NCBI GenBank assembly: GCA_964036155.1
Contig: OZ038422.1
Coordinates: 32,139,201-32,203,200, forward strand
Length of the DNA stretch: 64,000 bases
Direction: 5' to 3'
From: Diploscapter coronatus
Lineage: Eukaryota > Nematoda > Chromadorea > Rhabditida > Rhabditidae
In this document: positions 12,001 through 23,195 of the stretch, in pieces
Numbering within the stretch: position 1 is the first letter of the stretch
Layout: every line of letters starts with the position of its first letter
Made by a program: the position numbers and the translations under genes
Notes under the pieces: generated by a model
The model's input: only the letters and a program-made list of their open reading frames with translations
Told to the model about the DNA's origin: nothing
Databases searched by the model: none

Positions 12001-14546
12001 CACATACGATCCTACATTGACGAGGGATTATATTCCATTTCTGATTGGTGGTTATCCGGATGAAGTGCGAAAGGGTCTAAGCTACACAAAAGAAGAGACA
12101 TTCTACGGAGCTTCATATGAAGATAAGGGACTTAATATATCGTAAGATAGACAATCAACCAAGATATTTTAAATTCGGATCTTCCAGAAGAGATTTCACT
12201 GAAATTTATGATAAGAGTCTGGGTACTTGCTATACATTCAATCACGAAAACGGATCAATGCATTATAAATTGAGGAAACCTGGATTGCAAGAAGGTTGTG
12301 TATTTTCATTTAACTTATAAAGTCTTGTAAAATTTAATTGAACTAATTTTATCTCAATAATTGATAACCTCCGCTATGTGCGAATTATTATTTCAGGTCT
12401 TTCGGTCTTGCTTCGCGTGTATCCACACGAATATTTGAGCTGGACGGTTCTTTCGGGATTTATGATATTCGTGCATGATAACAGTGAAGCGATCGTATCA
12501 GATTCACCAAGAATTAACACTAGAAGTGGATCTCACACGAATCTGCTTATTGACATGGTATGCTATTCATTTCTATCTTCAAAGTGAATTATCAACATAG
12601 AGTTAATGTAAACATTTAGCTATAACTCATTGATAAATTGATGAATATACGCTGTGAATTAATCAGTGCAAATAATTCAGGGAAAATACATTCGACTTGG
12701 CGGCAGATACGGGAAATGCACCGATAGTATAAATGAAGTTAAAAGCTTCTATTATCTGGGATCCTACACTACGGATGTAAGTTCAAGAAATTCGTGCACA
12801 TATGAAGCAGATTTATTTTAGGGCTGTTTGAGAAGTTGCTATCAAGATGCTGTCTACGAGGAATGCGGATGTAATTTCTCATGATTCCCATAACATCATG
12901 CATTATTTGCGCGCAAAAATTATTTAGATGGATTTAAAAAAAAATGTTCAAGCAATTATAGAATGCTTCTTTCATTCATGCTTTCAAAAACATATCCAAC
13001 ATTGCCACTAATAATGCATAGTGAATGAGTTGTGGAGGAATTATGAAACAATTCTCAGGCATGGATCCAAGGTATGTTTCAATAATTAAATAAATCACGA
13101 AATTTCGACGTTTAGATACCCATCGGATTCTGCAAAATCGATGTGCACTCTGGCAATGCGTAGGCCAACATATTTATTAAATTCCCTTTTATCTTATTGT
13201 ACGAAAATTAGGGATTCTTTTTGCATAATTTGTGTACTTTATTGCTCCTGGGTAGATTTTTCAAAATTGAATGTCCTTATTGAATAGATTCTCAGATAAT
13301 CAAATTATTAGGTCAGTGTCTAAACCACATGCTAGCAACAAGAGGGGATCCCTCGGAGTGGACCGATTGTGAGTGCCCCGTTCCCTGCACAAACACCGAT
13401 TTTCGCATCACTTGGTCGGAAACGATTATGAATAAGGTACTCATAAAGATAGATACTGTGAATAAAAATAATTAAAGAATTACTTATGTAAATTTTAGAT
13501 TCCAGTCGAATGCTCGAATCCGAATAAAGCCTCTGCTTCAAATACTACATCACCATCAGGTAAGGAATATACGAATTTTTAGATATAACTAACACATGGA
13601 TACTTAACATTATTTTTCGACTTTAGGAAGAAAGAAGCGTTCAATTATCTATATCGGACCTGGAACGTCTACATCTCCATATTACACAACAAGGTTGATC
13701 AGTAAACTATTTGTGTCGTAAATCAATGAGATAAACTTAAGCGTGAAGTGTTTTATTGGATGAGAGAAATTTTATACTTACTAAAACTTTTAACATGAAT
13801 GGCTTTCAAATGTCGCTGTATGAATCTTTTTCGGTGTATATTTATTGAATTTGATTCAAATTATTTTCTTTGGCGTCGAGATGAATATTTTCAGCCATCC
13901 GACATATCCGAGTTACCCTACCACCACCACTGACGAGTCCACAACTTCATCTGAAAATGAGGAGGATGATGATGACGACGACTTTTCCGTGCCTCCCGCT
14001 GCCAATGCTTCTAGCTGTACTCATAAGGAAGTCTTTATGTATAATCCGGTGGGGATTTTGCTGCAGTTATTTAATTTAACAAAAGACCATTCGAAATGCG
14101 TAGATTATATGCTTTTGATAATTGATATTATGGAAAGCCAAACATATTGTGGCACCATATAAATTATTGAAAATCGTTGATGCAATCATTCAAAAAGAGT
14201 AAATATGTTTCAGTCCGACTACATAAAAATAACGATGGGCGTGCGAACCTCTATCAATAATATTTATGCGGAATTCCCGAAAATGACGGTAAATTAACTT
14301 TGCATTATGTATTGTGTGACTGATATGTTTCAGTTTTCGAATTTTCTTTCATATACTGGTGGAATCCTAGGGATCTTGGCTGGCATTTCAGTGAGCTAAC
14401 TTTGTTATTGTTTTTTCCTCTTTATTAAACGATAATTATGATTCACCGACTTATAGTCACTCATCTTTCAGATAATAACCTTCATCGAATTCGGCGTTTT
14501 GATCATCCGGCTGTCCTATGACGCATGCTTCTTCGGAAAACAATAA
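9055..14546 (+). CDS. DEG/ENaC-type channel protein with a secretory N-terminus and Thr-rich stalk
   Basis: Twenty-three exons, all phases closed, 696 residues. Order of parts: (1) MDHLKFLSILLYLSVMLSQF, a signal peptide or short anchor. (2) A region of about 160 residues with LPECPVECLIKLYGFYYWDG and TVPLYQYYSSELQDYYVNVN, weakly like one DUF5648-type repeat. (3) A Thr/Ser-rich stalk (exons at 11191-11308, 11389-11439 and 11649-11685). (4) A DEG/ENaC ectodomain with GTCYTFN, GLSVLLRVYPHEYL, CLRSCYQDAVYEECGC and CECPVPC. (5) A basic GRKKRS site. (6) A single clear C-terminal helix with LSYTGGILGILAGISIITFI, carrying the family G-x-S filter (GIS). I see no classical TM1, N-terminal HG motif or post-TM1 motif. 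The C. elegans EGAS proteins also put a foreign ectodomain in front of an ASC domain, but there it is EGF-like. An ion-channel role is inferred. Confidence 0.85.
9994..10151. repeat. Long foldback element in an intron
   Basis: About 75 bp at the left (from GCGTTCATATTTTTCAATCA) is mirrored imperfectly at the right (reverse complement beginning GACGTTCATACTTCACAATC). The whole can fold into one long hairpin with a small loop. It lies in the third intron of the DEG/ENaC gene. Non-coding, MITE-like. Confidence 0.75.
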
Positions 14547-17524
14547 TTATGGATTTGTAGATCTCATTATTCATTCAAATCGTCATAATTATATTACATT
14601 CAAACATTATTTGGTTCTAATAAAGTTATTATAACTGAATGAGAATCCAATAATCGAACTAATTTGTTATGCCATTGATCATTTTTTAAACATTTTTAAA
14701 TATGCATGTATCCTTCATTTAAAATTTTTAATTAACGCTTAATTCTGGTGTTCTGTTTTATATATTCATTTATAAAATTTCGATAGTTGCGGATATATTT
14801 CCTCATGATTCCAGATATTTCGTATTCAAGTTTTTTCTCCCCAAGTATGAATTATGCTCACCGTTTTGCAAGGAATGGAATTCTAGTGTAAAAGACGTAA
14901 AAAAGGCTCCTACGCATGTTGGAAAACAGCAAGGAAAGGCGAAAAATCGACTAGTGTAAGGTCTTCGCTTTCTTCGAATTGCCAGGAAAAAGAAACTATT
15001 TTTGAGAAGTTTCGAGCAAAAGTGTTCAAAAACTGTCTTACATATATGGTCATAATTCATGAGTTGAATGAATTATACATAGGGCCCCCGAGAAGGTATT
15101 CCTAATTTATATTTTAGACGAAATTTTCGTACAGAAATGTCACAAGGAATGTAAATAAGACTTTCGTGAAGAAAAAAAGAAAATTTTCTTATCGAAAAAT
15201 CGCAAAAATCCGTCACCCAAAATAAACACATTTTCGCAGCACAATATTGCTTGTGGTTGGCTGTGTGCGGCTATTTTGTTTTGATTTTTGCACAGAACCA
15301 TCTTATCAGGTTTATCATCGATCTCGATAGGGTTTTTGAGATATTCGGGATTTGAAGGGCATTTCCTTCCCAAATTTTCGATTTCCAACTGCCACGTTTC
15401 TATCACAAACACATTTTTGCAAGGGGCGGAGCTTGGGGACCTTAATTATATAATATCAATCGATATTTAGCATCTGACTCTTCCATATATTCAATTATAA
15501 GCAAATTTAACAATTAGTTGATTTTCATAGAGTTGTTGAATTTTTTATATGGACACTTTGAGGAAAATTGTCAGATATTTTCAACCTTAACGCTATAATA
15601 TTATATGTGAAATTAAATAATATTTTTCCTCGTGCGTAAATATTTCGGTGAAAATTGTATTAGTAAAACAACAATTATAAAAAAAAAAATTTAATAATAT
15701 AAAGAATAAGTAAAAATGATTCATAATATTTTCAGGTGAGAAATATGTGATTTATGAAGAAATGGGAACGTTTGATACTTTATAAGGGGGTTCAATGTAA
15801 TAAAAAGTTTAAATATAGTTTAAAACGTAAACAATTTACATGATTAAATTTGACTAATTCAGTCCATTGAAATTTCGCCATATATTTAAATAAAATTCCT
15901 AATTATACTAATTTATAAGGTAATTTTACATTCTTTTTATTTATGTAATTTTAAAATAATAATAATAAAAGACCATACGTTTATGAATATATAATAATCC
16001 AACATATCCTATACCATTCAATGATTTCAATGTTAAATATCCCCATAAAATATCAATTTAATAAAATAGGTGCTATTTATATTTAGTTTATGCTAATAAT
16101 CGAAATTTACACAATATATTAACTTGCATTTACCGTATTATCAAATGATATGATAAGTTCGCCGAATAGCAATATCCCTGCCAGGGCCGGGCGGAATTCC
16201 GAATTCCGAATTCCGATTTCCGATTTCCAAATTCCAAATTCCGAAAAGCAAAATTTCGAATTCCGCCCGGCCCTGATCCCCGCGTATGCGGATAAAAAGT
16301 GAAGACAAAGTGAAACCAAAGAAATGAAAACACACAACCTTGTCACGAGAATGAACATTCATAGTACGGCTGACATTAGCACTTTTATATTTATAATTCA
16401 TAGTCTTCTATTGTCTTTTTGCAACGAAAAAACTTGGTGCTCTTAGTCTATAGATAATAATAATAATTTCGTTCGAATGGTAAAAGTTGTCCCTTGAATA
16501 AATTATGAGTTCATTAGAAACGGTCTAAATCAAAAGTCAGAAGGTTTTTATAGCTTCATACTTCCTTTAAATATTTAATTTAAGTATCTAACATATTTAT
16601 ATAGTTTTGTCCATGATCAGTAACAGACGGAAAAATATTTTTCATCATTAATTAACGTCGGATCAATTTGAATTATTGTCTAAAGGAAAAGGTGTTTGAT
16701 GTCAGCTGCTTGTAGTAAATGCGTGTCGCTTATCGAATAAAAGGAAATTGAACCCAAAATCATTTTTGCATCATTGAAACATTTGTGCTATATACGGATT
16801 TCTATTTGAAATGATATATAAGTTTGAAAATTAAGCCAATGCATTTGGCATTTGTTCATATATATCTATTATTGAAGATAAAATTAGATATCAGATTTCA
16901 TTCATATTGACACATTAATCGAATAAATTATAAAATGAGTAACTTTGTGAAAATAACGACTGTTATGAATTTATAAATAGCAACTTTTTAAATGAAGTTT
17001 AGGTGCTTCTGAAATTAGTTCAAATGGAGAAAAGTGATAAGGAAATTCGCGCCTCGTATTTGACGAACATCAACGTTTGGTTTGCTGCGATGAAATGTTT
17101 CACGGTTCTTTCACTTAGTGAAAGTTGAACTGTACTGGCTTTAATTAAAAGGAGCCGAACGATAGTAAAAATTGGCAAAAAACAACAATAAACAAAATTC
17201 AGGGGAAAAGTGCTCAGAAAGCGCCGAATGAGTTTCTCTGTGAAAGATTCATCGCTCAAGGAATACGTCTAACAAAACTTTATCATTCCCTTGACAGTCT
17301 GGCGATTTCTATCGTCAATTTTATTTTTAGTCTTTTTCGTATATTGCATTATTTTCGTTGCTCAAGATGGCGAAAATCGGTGTAAGTATACTAGGCAGCC
17401 TTTATTTTGATGAACACAGATTAATTTCAAAATAAGATATAAAAAAGTTTATACATAATAAATCAAATTTACTTGAAATTTGTTTTAAAGATATCAAATT
17501 ACCAGCAAGCATAACAAATTTCTG
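14547..17524. other. Long intergenic region
   Basis: Mostly AT-rich, non-coding sequence that contains the hAT-type element at 16182-16275. A 79-codon minus-strand frame (17259-17020) has one hydrophobic stretch but no family I recognise and no splice partners, so I do not call it. A short plus-strand start ATGGCGAAAATCG at 17367 precedes a donor-like GTGTAAGT, but no second exon was found. Confidence 0.5.
16182..16275. mobile_element. Non-autonomous hAT-type mini-element, copy 1 (94 bp)
   Basis: The terminal repeats CAGGGCCGGGCGGAATTC and (reverse complement of the right end) CAGGGCCGGGCGGAATTC are identical. The flanks ATCCCTGC (16174-16181) and ATCCCCGC (16276-16283) form an 8-bp target duplication with one mismatch. 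Both the CAGGG ends and the 8-bp duplication are typical of hAT elements. The interior has short GAATTCCGA and GATTTCC repeats. Confidence 0.85.
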
Positions 17525-20500
17525 TTACGATTTGGAGGAGTAATATTTCTTATCAAGAGTCATCGCTTTGAGAATACGAGCAATTTCTGCATAGTACTGC
17601 TCGTTTGGACTTTGATCCAAAAATTCGAAAATATTTTTGGTCGTGGAGCCATCTGTCTTGATCTCAACATCAACCTTATAGAGACCCAGAGATTCTGTCA
17701 TTGCTTTGACATATTCTGGAATTTCTGCTGGAGTAAAATCGTCTGTAATTGGAATATTCTTCAGGTTGTTAGTGATGTTCTTCAAAGAATCCGGATGAAC
17801 GAAGGAACTTGCAACTTTCAACCCATTCGATGTTTCAACGAGAATTCCAAACTGTTCATCTGACAATTCATAAGCAGATACTTTTGTGCCGTCCTAAAGC
17901 AAGCAGTTGTAAAAAAATGAAATGTAAATATCTTTTAACATTTTTTTGTGGATAGCACGTTCTTCAAAAGTTCATTAGGGGAACATTTTTACTCATTTAT
18001 TTTTGCTTACCGATTTGGTATGAATGCAAATCATTTTGGCATCCTTCAATAATACACCAGAAGTTTCTTCGAGGTAAATGTGAATCACTTTCGGTAACCG
18101 TTTTGGATAATCTTCTTGATATTTTCTATAGTGATGTCCCGCCTTCACTGGATCTTTCATTCCAATATTTTCTCTAATGTCGATTTTTAATGCCATTATT
18201 ATATCGCTTGGCATTTGTATTTTTCCATTTTTAAGTTTAACTGTTCTAATTATGTCAATAGAACTCGAACCTTTCTTGATATTTTCTAAGCATAATTTTA
18301 ATTATTTTAAAGATATTAAAGAAGGTCTAAAAAAGATTACCAGATTTATTCTTAGAAATCTGCTCCTTTTCAATTCTCTGACAAAGTTTAATAGTGGTTG
18401 GTAAAAGGCTTGTGATAGCTTGGGTCTCTAAAACTACTATTTTTAGCTAAATGAGTAAAAATTTTTTACTAAAAACTTTTATTAGTTTTATAAAAATTTG
18501 AATTTATCAATTAAAAATATTTTAAATCGTCTAATTACCTTCTAGAATTTTCTTTTTGGAGGATTTATTCTCATTTGATGGAATGCATTCTTGGGCAATC
18601 TCAATATCCACTGTCATTTGAGTACGAGAGTTACCATCTGTATATTCTGCAAAATAATTCTTGATGGAGATAACATCATATAAATTTATTTCGAATATTT
18701 AATTTGTTAATATTAGAAAAAGTTTTTTTTTTTTATATTTAGAATTATTAGATTTTTCAATTTAGAAAACGATCGGAAGATCTTATTTTTTATACCCACT
18801 AATGAAATTTTTATGAATGTTGGTTTATATAATATTTAGAACAGTTACCAATAGATTGATAATCTTCGACAATTTCTATCATTTGCGCATCAGTTTGAGA
18901 AGATCCATTTGGAATCATTTGTTTGACGGCTCTTGCTTTCTTTTTGGATAGCAAGTTCATAAATTTCGCAAGATCTTTAGCGGCAAGTTCCATCTCTTCA
19001 GTAACCAAAGGTGCGCTGATATTCTCAAATTTGTTTTGTCGAATTTTGATGAGAACATCGTCGATTGTTTTTGCTTGGATGAGAACGTTGGAAAAATATA
19101 AGATGGATATTGAAAATTTCAGTTTGTCAGCAAATTGCAATGTTCCTTGGCAGAATTTTCGGAAAAGGTTCGCAAAACCGGGAATCAGAAAAGTTGCGTT
19201 AATCGAAAGAGTAGTAGAACTCAGTGAAGCGACTGCTGAGTGTCCAATGTTACCGAGATTGGCGTAGAGTTGTAAATTGTGCTGAGCGTTCAGTGCGGCA
19301 CTGATGTGGAATGCAGGAGTAGCTAAACCTAGAGGAGTCGTCAATGCAGATATCCAGCACATTATCGCCGTAAAATCCGTCAGAGAATCTTCGTGTTTCT
19401 TTTTGTCAACCAAAGTATTGACTGATCTGAATACTTTCGATTATAAAAGATCATCTGGGCTCGTACTAACCCCCCCCCCCCCCCAAAAAAAAAAAGTAAG
19501 AGCGAACTAATGTGGAGTTGAGTACGGGTCCTGATGAATAATTTATGAATGCTGTTACGAAATCAGGATAACAGTTTGAATAGACTGATGTGCAGATTTT
19601 AAAGCGAATAAGTTTGCGAATATGAGCACGCAGTCGTGCGTATCCCATAATTTCTGAATATTCAGTAGATAAATTATTTTTGTTATTTCAAATAAAAAGG
19701 TCGGCTACGATCTATGTTATACAGATATTTTATTCTCAGGATCGTGAATATTTGTTCTGCTTATATTACCGAATAAAATCAATATAAGTATTATTCTGTA
19801 CTTTTAAGACTATTTACTTTTAGTTAAACTGTTTACCTTGCACCACAATATGTAGTAGATCCAGCAACAACGACGCTACTTGCAATGAGTCCCACTGGAG
19901 GAAACGTGACAAAGATAGTAGCTATCGAGGCACCGATTGCACCAACTGAAGCTGCCGTTGCAAAAACGTCGAGAACTTTGCCTGAAATGTATGGAAGCCT
20001 ATAATTGTGGGAAGAAAATTTGAAGAAGAATAATATTATTGTAGTTGACTATCTTTATAGGATTTATGCGCCCCCGGGTTCACGAAACGATGGGGAGTCT
20101 TATTTTCGCTCTGTGGGGGAACAAAAAGAAGGAAGGCTACCCACAAGGAGCGAAAATAAGGCTCCCCATCGTTTCATGGATTCAGGCACTGATCTAGGAA
20201 AGGGATTTCGTCAAAAACCCATAATAATATATTCTCTTATATTTTTTCTGTTGAACACTTACTTTATTTCATACGTAAACATTTTTCATAATGGGGACAA
20301 TATATCTATTTTTTCGATTTATCATTTATAAATGTTTTTTTTGAATAGTTTGCTTATTGGAACTGAAGGGAGATAAAAATAAAATTGAAAAAATGATAAG
20401 CGTTTTCATTGACCCTTTTTCCTAGTAGAAGATATTCCGAAAATCATAGTTAATATAAGCACGAATATTACATGAAACTACTTATAATTGAGTGTTATGA

Positions 20501-21534
20501 AAGATCGTAACTTTGCAATTTGAGAGAGTATGTAAAAAGTGGAGAGCCTATGCCTATCTGCTCTTAGCTCTAACATATTCTTCCAAGTAACGAAGTTGAG
20601 ATTTTTCGTAACACCCCTTATAATTAATCAAATGCTTGTCATATCGATTAAGTCTAATATTCACCTGCTCGTGCCATTTTTTTACACGCTGGTGAATTGC
20701 CAAATTCAATGTCTGGAAACTCGTTTGGTATGTGCTTATATGTCTTATCTCCAGAGCAGGTGTACAGTCCGTTTCGTGGATAGCAATACTTCATCCTTGG
20801 GAGTATGTTATTTTTCTTCCAATCATCGAAATCTTTGTAGATTCGACATGAAATATCCACATATCGGCACATGACTTCATCATTTTTATGATCAATTCCA
20901 GCATAGACCTAAAGAACTGCATATCTAATTTAAACTGATAAATACAAATATTTCGAAAATAAATTTTTATATATGAAATTTACTCACCCTAAATATTGGT
21001 AGGGGGAATTCTTCTTCATTCATCTTGCACCAGATTTGAATAATATTGTATCGCAGGTTCTGTCCTTGTCTGTATGTTTTATGGATATAATAAATAATAG
21101 CCTTTATTTTCCTGATTAGCGCAATTATTTTATCGCTGTATCCATTCATTGCTACTTTGCAGATATCCTCTTGGTTATTAAGCTCCTTTATTTCTGGGTC
21201 TCCCCCATGAGCATAGAGCATTCTGAGTGTCATTTTTTTGGATTCCTCTTCGCATTCATTGTTCACTTCAATCCACTCTTCTTCGCCTATTGTACGGGAA
21301 TTTGCTAACTGATATATTTTCACCGTTTCCATCCAATCAATGACATCCGGCTTTTCCCAGTTATCATCCCATTTTTTGGATAGTTTAGATATCATCTGCA
21401 AATCATTAAAATATCGTTAACGAGTCGGAAACGATTGTTCATCGAAAACGGAAGATAGAATATTAAAATTTGTATCTCACATTTACATAATTATTAGCCT
21501 GTTCATAAATTTCACAAATTAAGAAAATGTTCAT
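17525..21534 (-). CDS. Large protein of an unnamed nematode family, copy A
   Basis: I do not recognise the family. Exons: 21534-21487, 21395-20988, 20908-20665, 19981-19837, 19426-18849, 18646-18539, 18285-18011 and 17893-17525. All phases close to give 724 residues. Exons 2 to 5 match copy B (23196-24915): a helical region ending PLPIFR; a Cys-rich segment with MKYCYPRNGLYTCSGD; a Gly/Ala-rich hydrophobic hairpin ASVGAIGASIATIFVTFPPV; then a hydrophobic region with GNIGHSAVASLSS. The last three exons, with a long Lys-rich and acidic tail, have no counterpart in copy B. The predicted N-terminus MNIFLICEIYEQ is not a clear signal peptide, unlike copy B, and a SINE lies 17 bp upstream. The hydrophobic hairpin suggests membrane insertion, but I cannot assign a function. 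Confidence 0.72.
19470..19495 (+). repeat. Poly-C / poly-A run
   Basis: Fifteen C followed by eleven A, in the intron between exons 4 and 5 of copy A. Low complexity; the length may be misread. Confidence 0.9.
20077..20186. repeat. MITE-like inverted repeat in an intron
   Basis: GAAACGATGGGGAGTCTTAT at the left is mirrored at the right (reverse complement GAAACGATGGGGAGCCTTAT), and both run on into TTTCGCTC. About 110 bp, in the third intron of copy A. Confidence 0.75.
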
Positions 21535-21567
21535 GCAAAAGTTCTTATATAACTTTTATTGATTGAG

Positions 21568-21841
21568 GGGCGGCGTAGCGCAGTGGCTGTGTGCCACTGT
21601 CTAGAGCATGGCCTCAAGCTTGTGTCCTTATTTCGACCCAAACCAAGGGGGTTAAGAAATGTTGGTAGTGGATAAAACCACGAAAAATTGCCTAAAATCC
21701 CTCGGCTGTTGCACACAACAACAGTCTGTCCTCGGGCCGGGCCACTAGTCCTGTGTGGCTAGAATAGGCCGACTGTCCCATTATGGGCGGAGGGTAGCCG
21801 ACCCCACTCATGTGGGAATAATAAGGCTAGAAAGTAAAAAA
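21568..21841 (+). mobile_element. tRNA-derived SINE with target duplications
   Basis: The flanks AACTTTTATTGATTGAG (21551-21567) and AACTTTGATTGATTGAG (21842-21858) match at 16 of 17 positions. Near the 5' end, TAGCGCAGTGG (21576-21586) fits the Pol III A box (TRGYNNARNGG), and TTTCGACCCA (21631-21640) resembles a B box with its TTCGA-type core. The tail ends AAGTAAAAAA. The head looks like a tRNA that has lost its cloverleaf, so this is a SINE and not a tRNA gene. It sits directly 5' of the predicted start of copy A. Confidence 0.82.
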
Positions 21842-21894
21842 AACTTTGATTGATTGAGATCCCTAGCAATGTCAAAAAATAAATGACCATCTAA

Positions 21895-21970
21895 CAGGGC
21901 CGGGCGGAATTCCGAGGGTTTTGGTGTTCCAAATTCCGAAAAGCAAAATTTAGAATTCCACTCGGCCCTG
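21895..21970. mobile_element. Non-autonomous hAT-type mini-element, copy 2 (76 bp)
   Basis: Same family as 16182-16275: it starts CAGGGCCGGGCGGAATTCCGA and ends GAATTCCACTCGGCCCTG. A perfect 8-bp target duplication CCATCTAA flanks it (21887-21894 and 21971-21978). Confidence 0.88.
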
Positions 21971-21978
21971 CCATCTAA

Positions 21979-23195
21979 CATGAAAAATCTATATATTTTA
22001 TAATAAATTAAAACGTCCAAAATTAAAATTTTGTAGAATTTGCAGCATTATATACCACTTCCTTATCGAATCTACAAACATATCATGTGATTTTCAACAT
22101 TAGAAATGCAAAAAGCTTATCTTTAAAACATTCTTCTAGAATAATAAAGCTCATTAGAAGACTGACTTTTATAGATAAAATTGCCATTAAACTGATAAAA
22201 ATCTCATTCATTCTAACAATTCCAATTTAAAATTGTGCAACTTTTGGTTTTAATTACCTTAATATTGGCCAAAATGATGAATATTTGCATTCATTCAATT
22301 CCTAACTTCCTCACTCTTTTTAATTTGGTCATTTATAAAACTCGAGACCTCGAGGACATGCATAGCATGCAAGATAGTATGGGATAGGTGGAGAGTAGAA
22401 TAGGCTAGAGTATCTTTTCCCACACTATTTCGCATATCATGAGGTTTACAAGTTGCCTCTTAATTTTATCTGACTTGAATTATTATCGTCTAATCTCTTC
22501 CTATCACATAATATTATTCATACAAGATAAGATTCGTAATGAATTATTTTCCCATCGGAATTCTTATCATATTGAAAATTTGAAGTCTTTAGTTCATTAT
22601 ATGTCCAAAATTAACACTAATAATTCGTTTATTAATCCTTTATAAGAGAAGTGAGTATATCGTATTAGTCATAAATTCAAGATAATAATGGGCAATGGCT
22701 TGAATAAAATACAATATGAAGTATTAACTACACTTTATCAAAAATATAGAAATCGTAAAAGAAAAATATTTAAAAATTAATTTTAGTCATAATTTATCAA
22801 TGAAGGATGAATTTAGTATCATGTCATGATAAACAAATCTAAATTCCCAAAAATTTTGATTTTGGACCAGGGGCATAACAAATTGAAATTGCAATTCGAA
22901 ACGAGATGGAACTTGATTTCTCGCCCATAAAACTAAACCGAAAAGAAAAATTTTCTTCCTTCTGAATCGAACTGAAATTCCATTTCGCGATGTTCCTCTT
23001 GTGGGCACCGAATATTTCCAGACGTTGAATTCAGTCATTATAGAAAATCCGCATTCGCCGTAATCAATTGTTCTAGCTCTTGAATATTTCTATAAATTTT
23101 CACAATATTTATTTGTAATTTGAAATTATTTTGATTTCAATATTTCATGATATTCATGAACGTTTTTAACAGAACTTGCCTTCTTCAAATATAGA
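21979..23195. other. Intergenic region between copies A and B
   Basis: AT-rich. It contains one inverted-repeat element at about 22335-22448. No gene seen. Confidence 0.5.
22335..22448. repeat. Inverted-repeat element, family shared with 30322-30416
   Basis: The right end (reverse complement) reads ACCTCATGATATGCGAAATA then GTGTGGG; the left end has a diverged match, ACCTCGAGGACATGCATAGC. The AATAGTGTG core also occurs in the element near 30330. Confidence 0.45.

Noticed and set aside
15170..15300. Weak inverted repeat around GCAAAAATC
   Set aside because: Only short interrupted matches; no defined ends or duplication, so not listed as an element.
17020..17259. 79-codon minus-strand frame with a hydrophobic stretch
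   Set aside because: Could be a small membrane protein, but no homology, no partner exons and no promoter signal distinguish it from chance.
21568..21641. Candidate tRNA gene
   Set aside because: A-box and B-box-like motifs are present, but no cloverleaf can be drawn, and the unit has a long tail with target duplications, so it is a SINE head.
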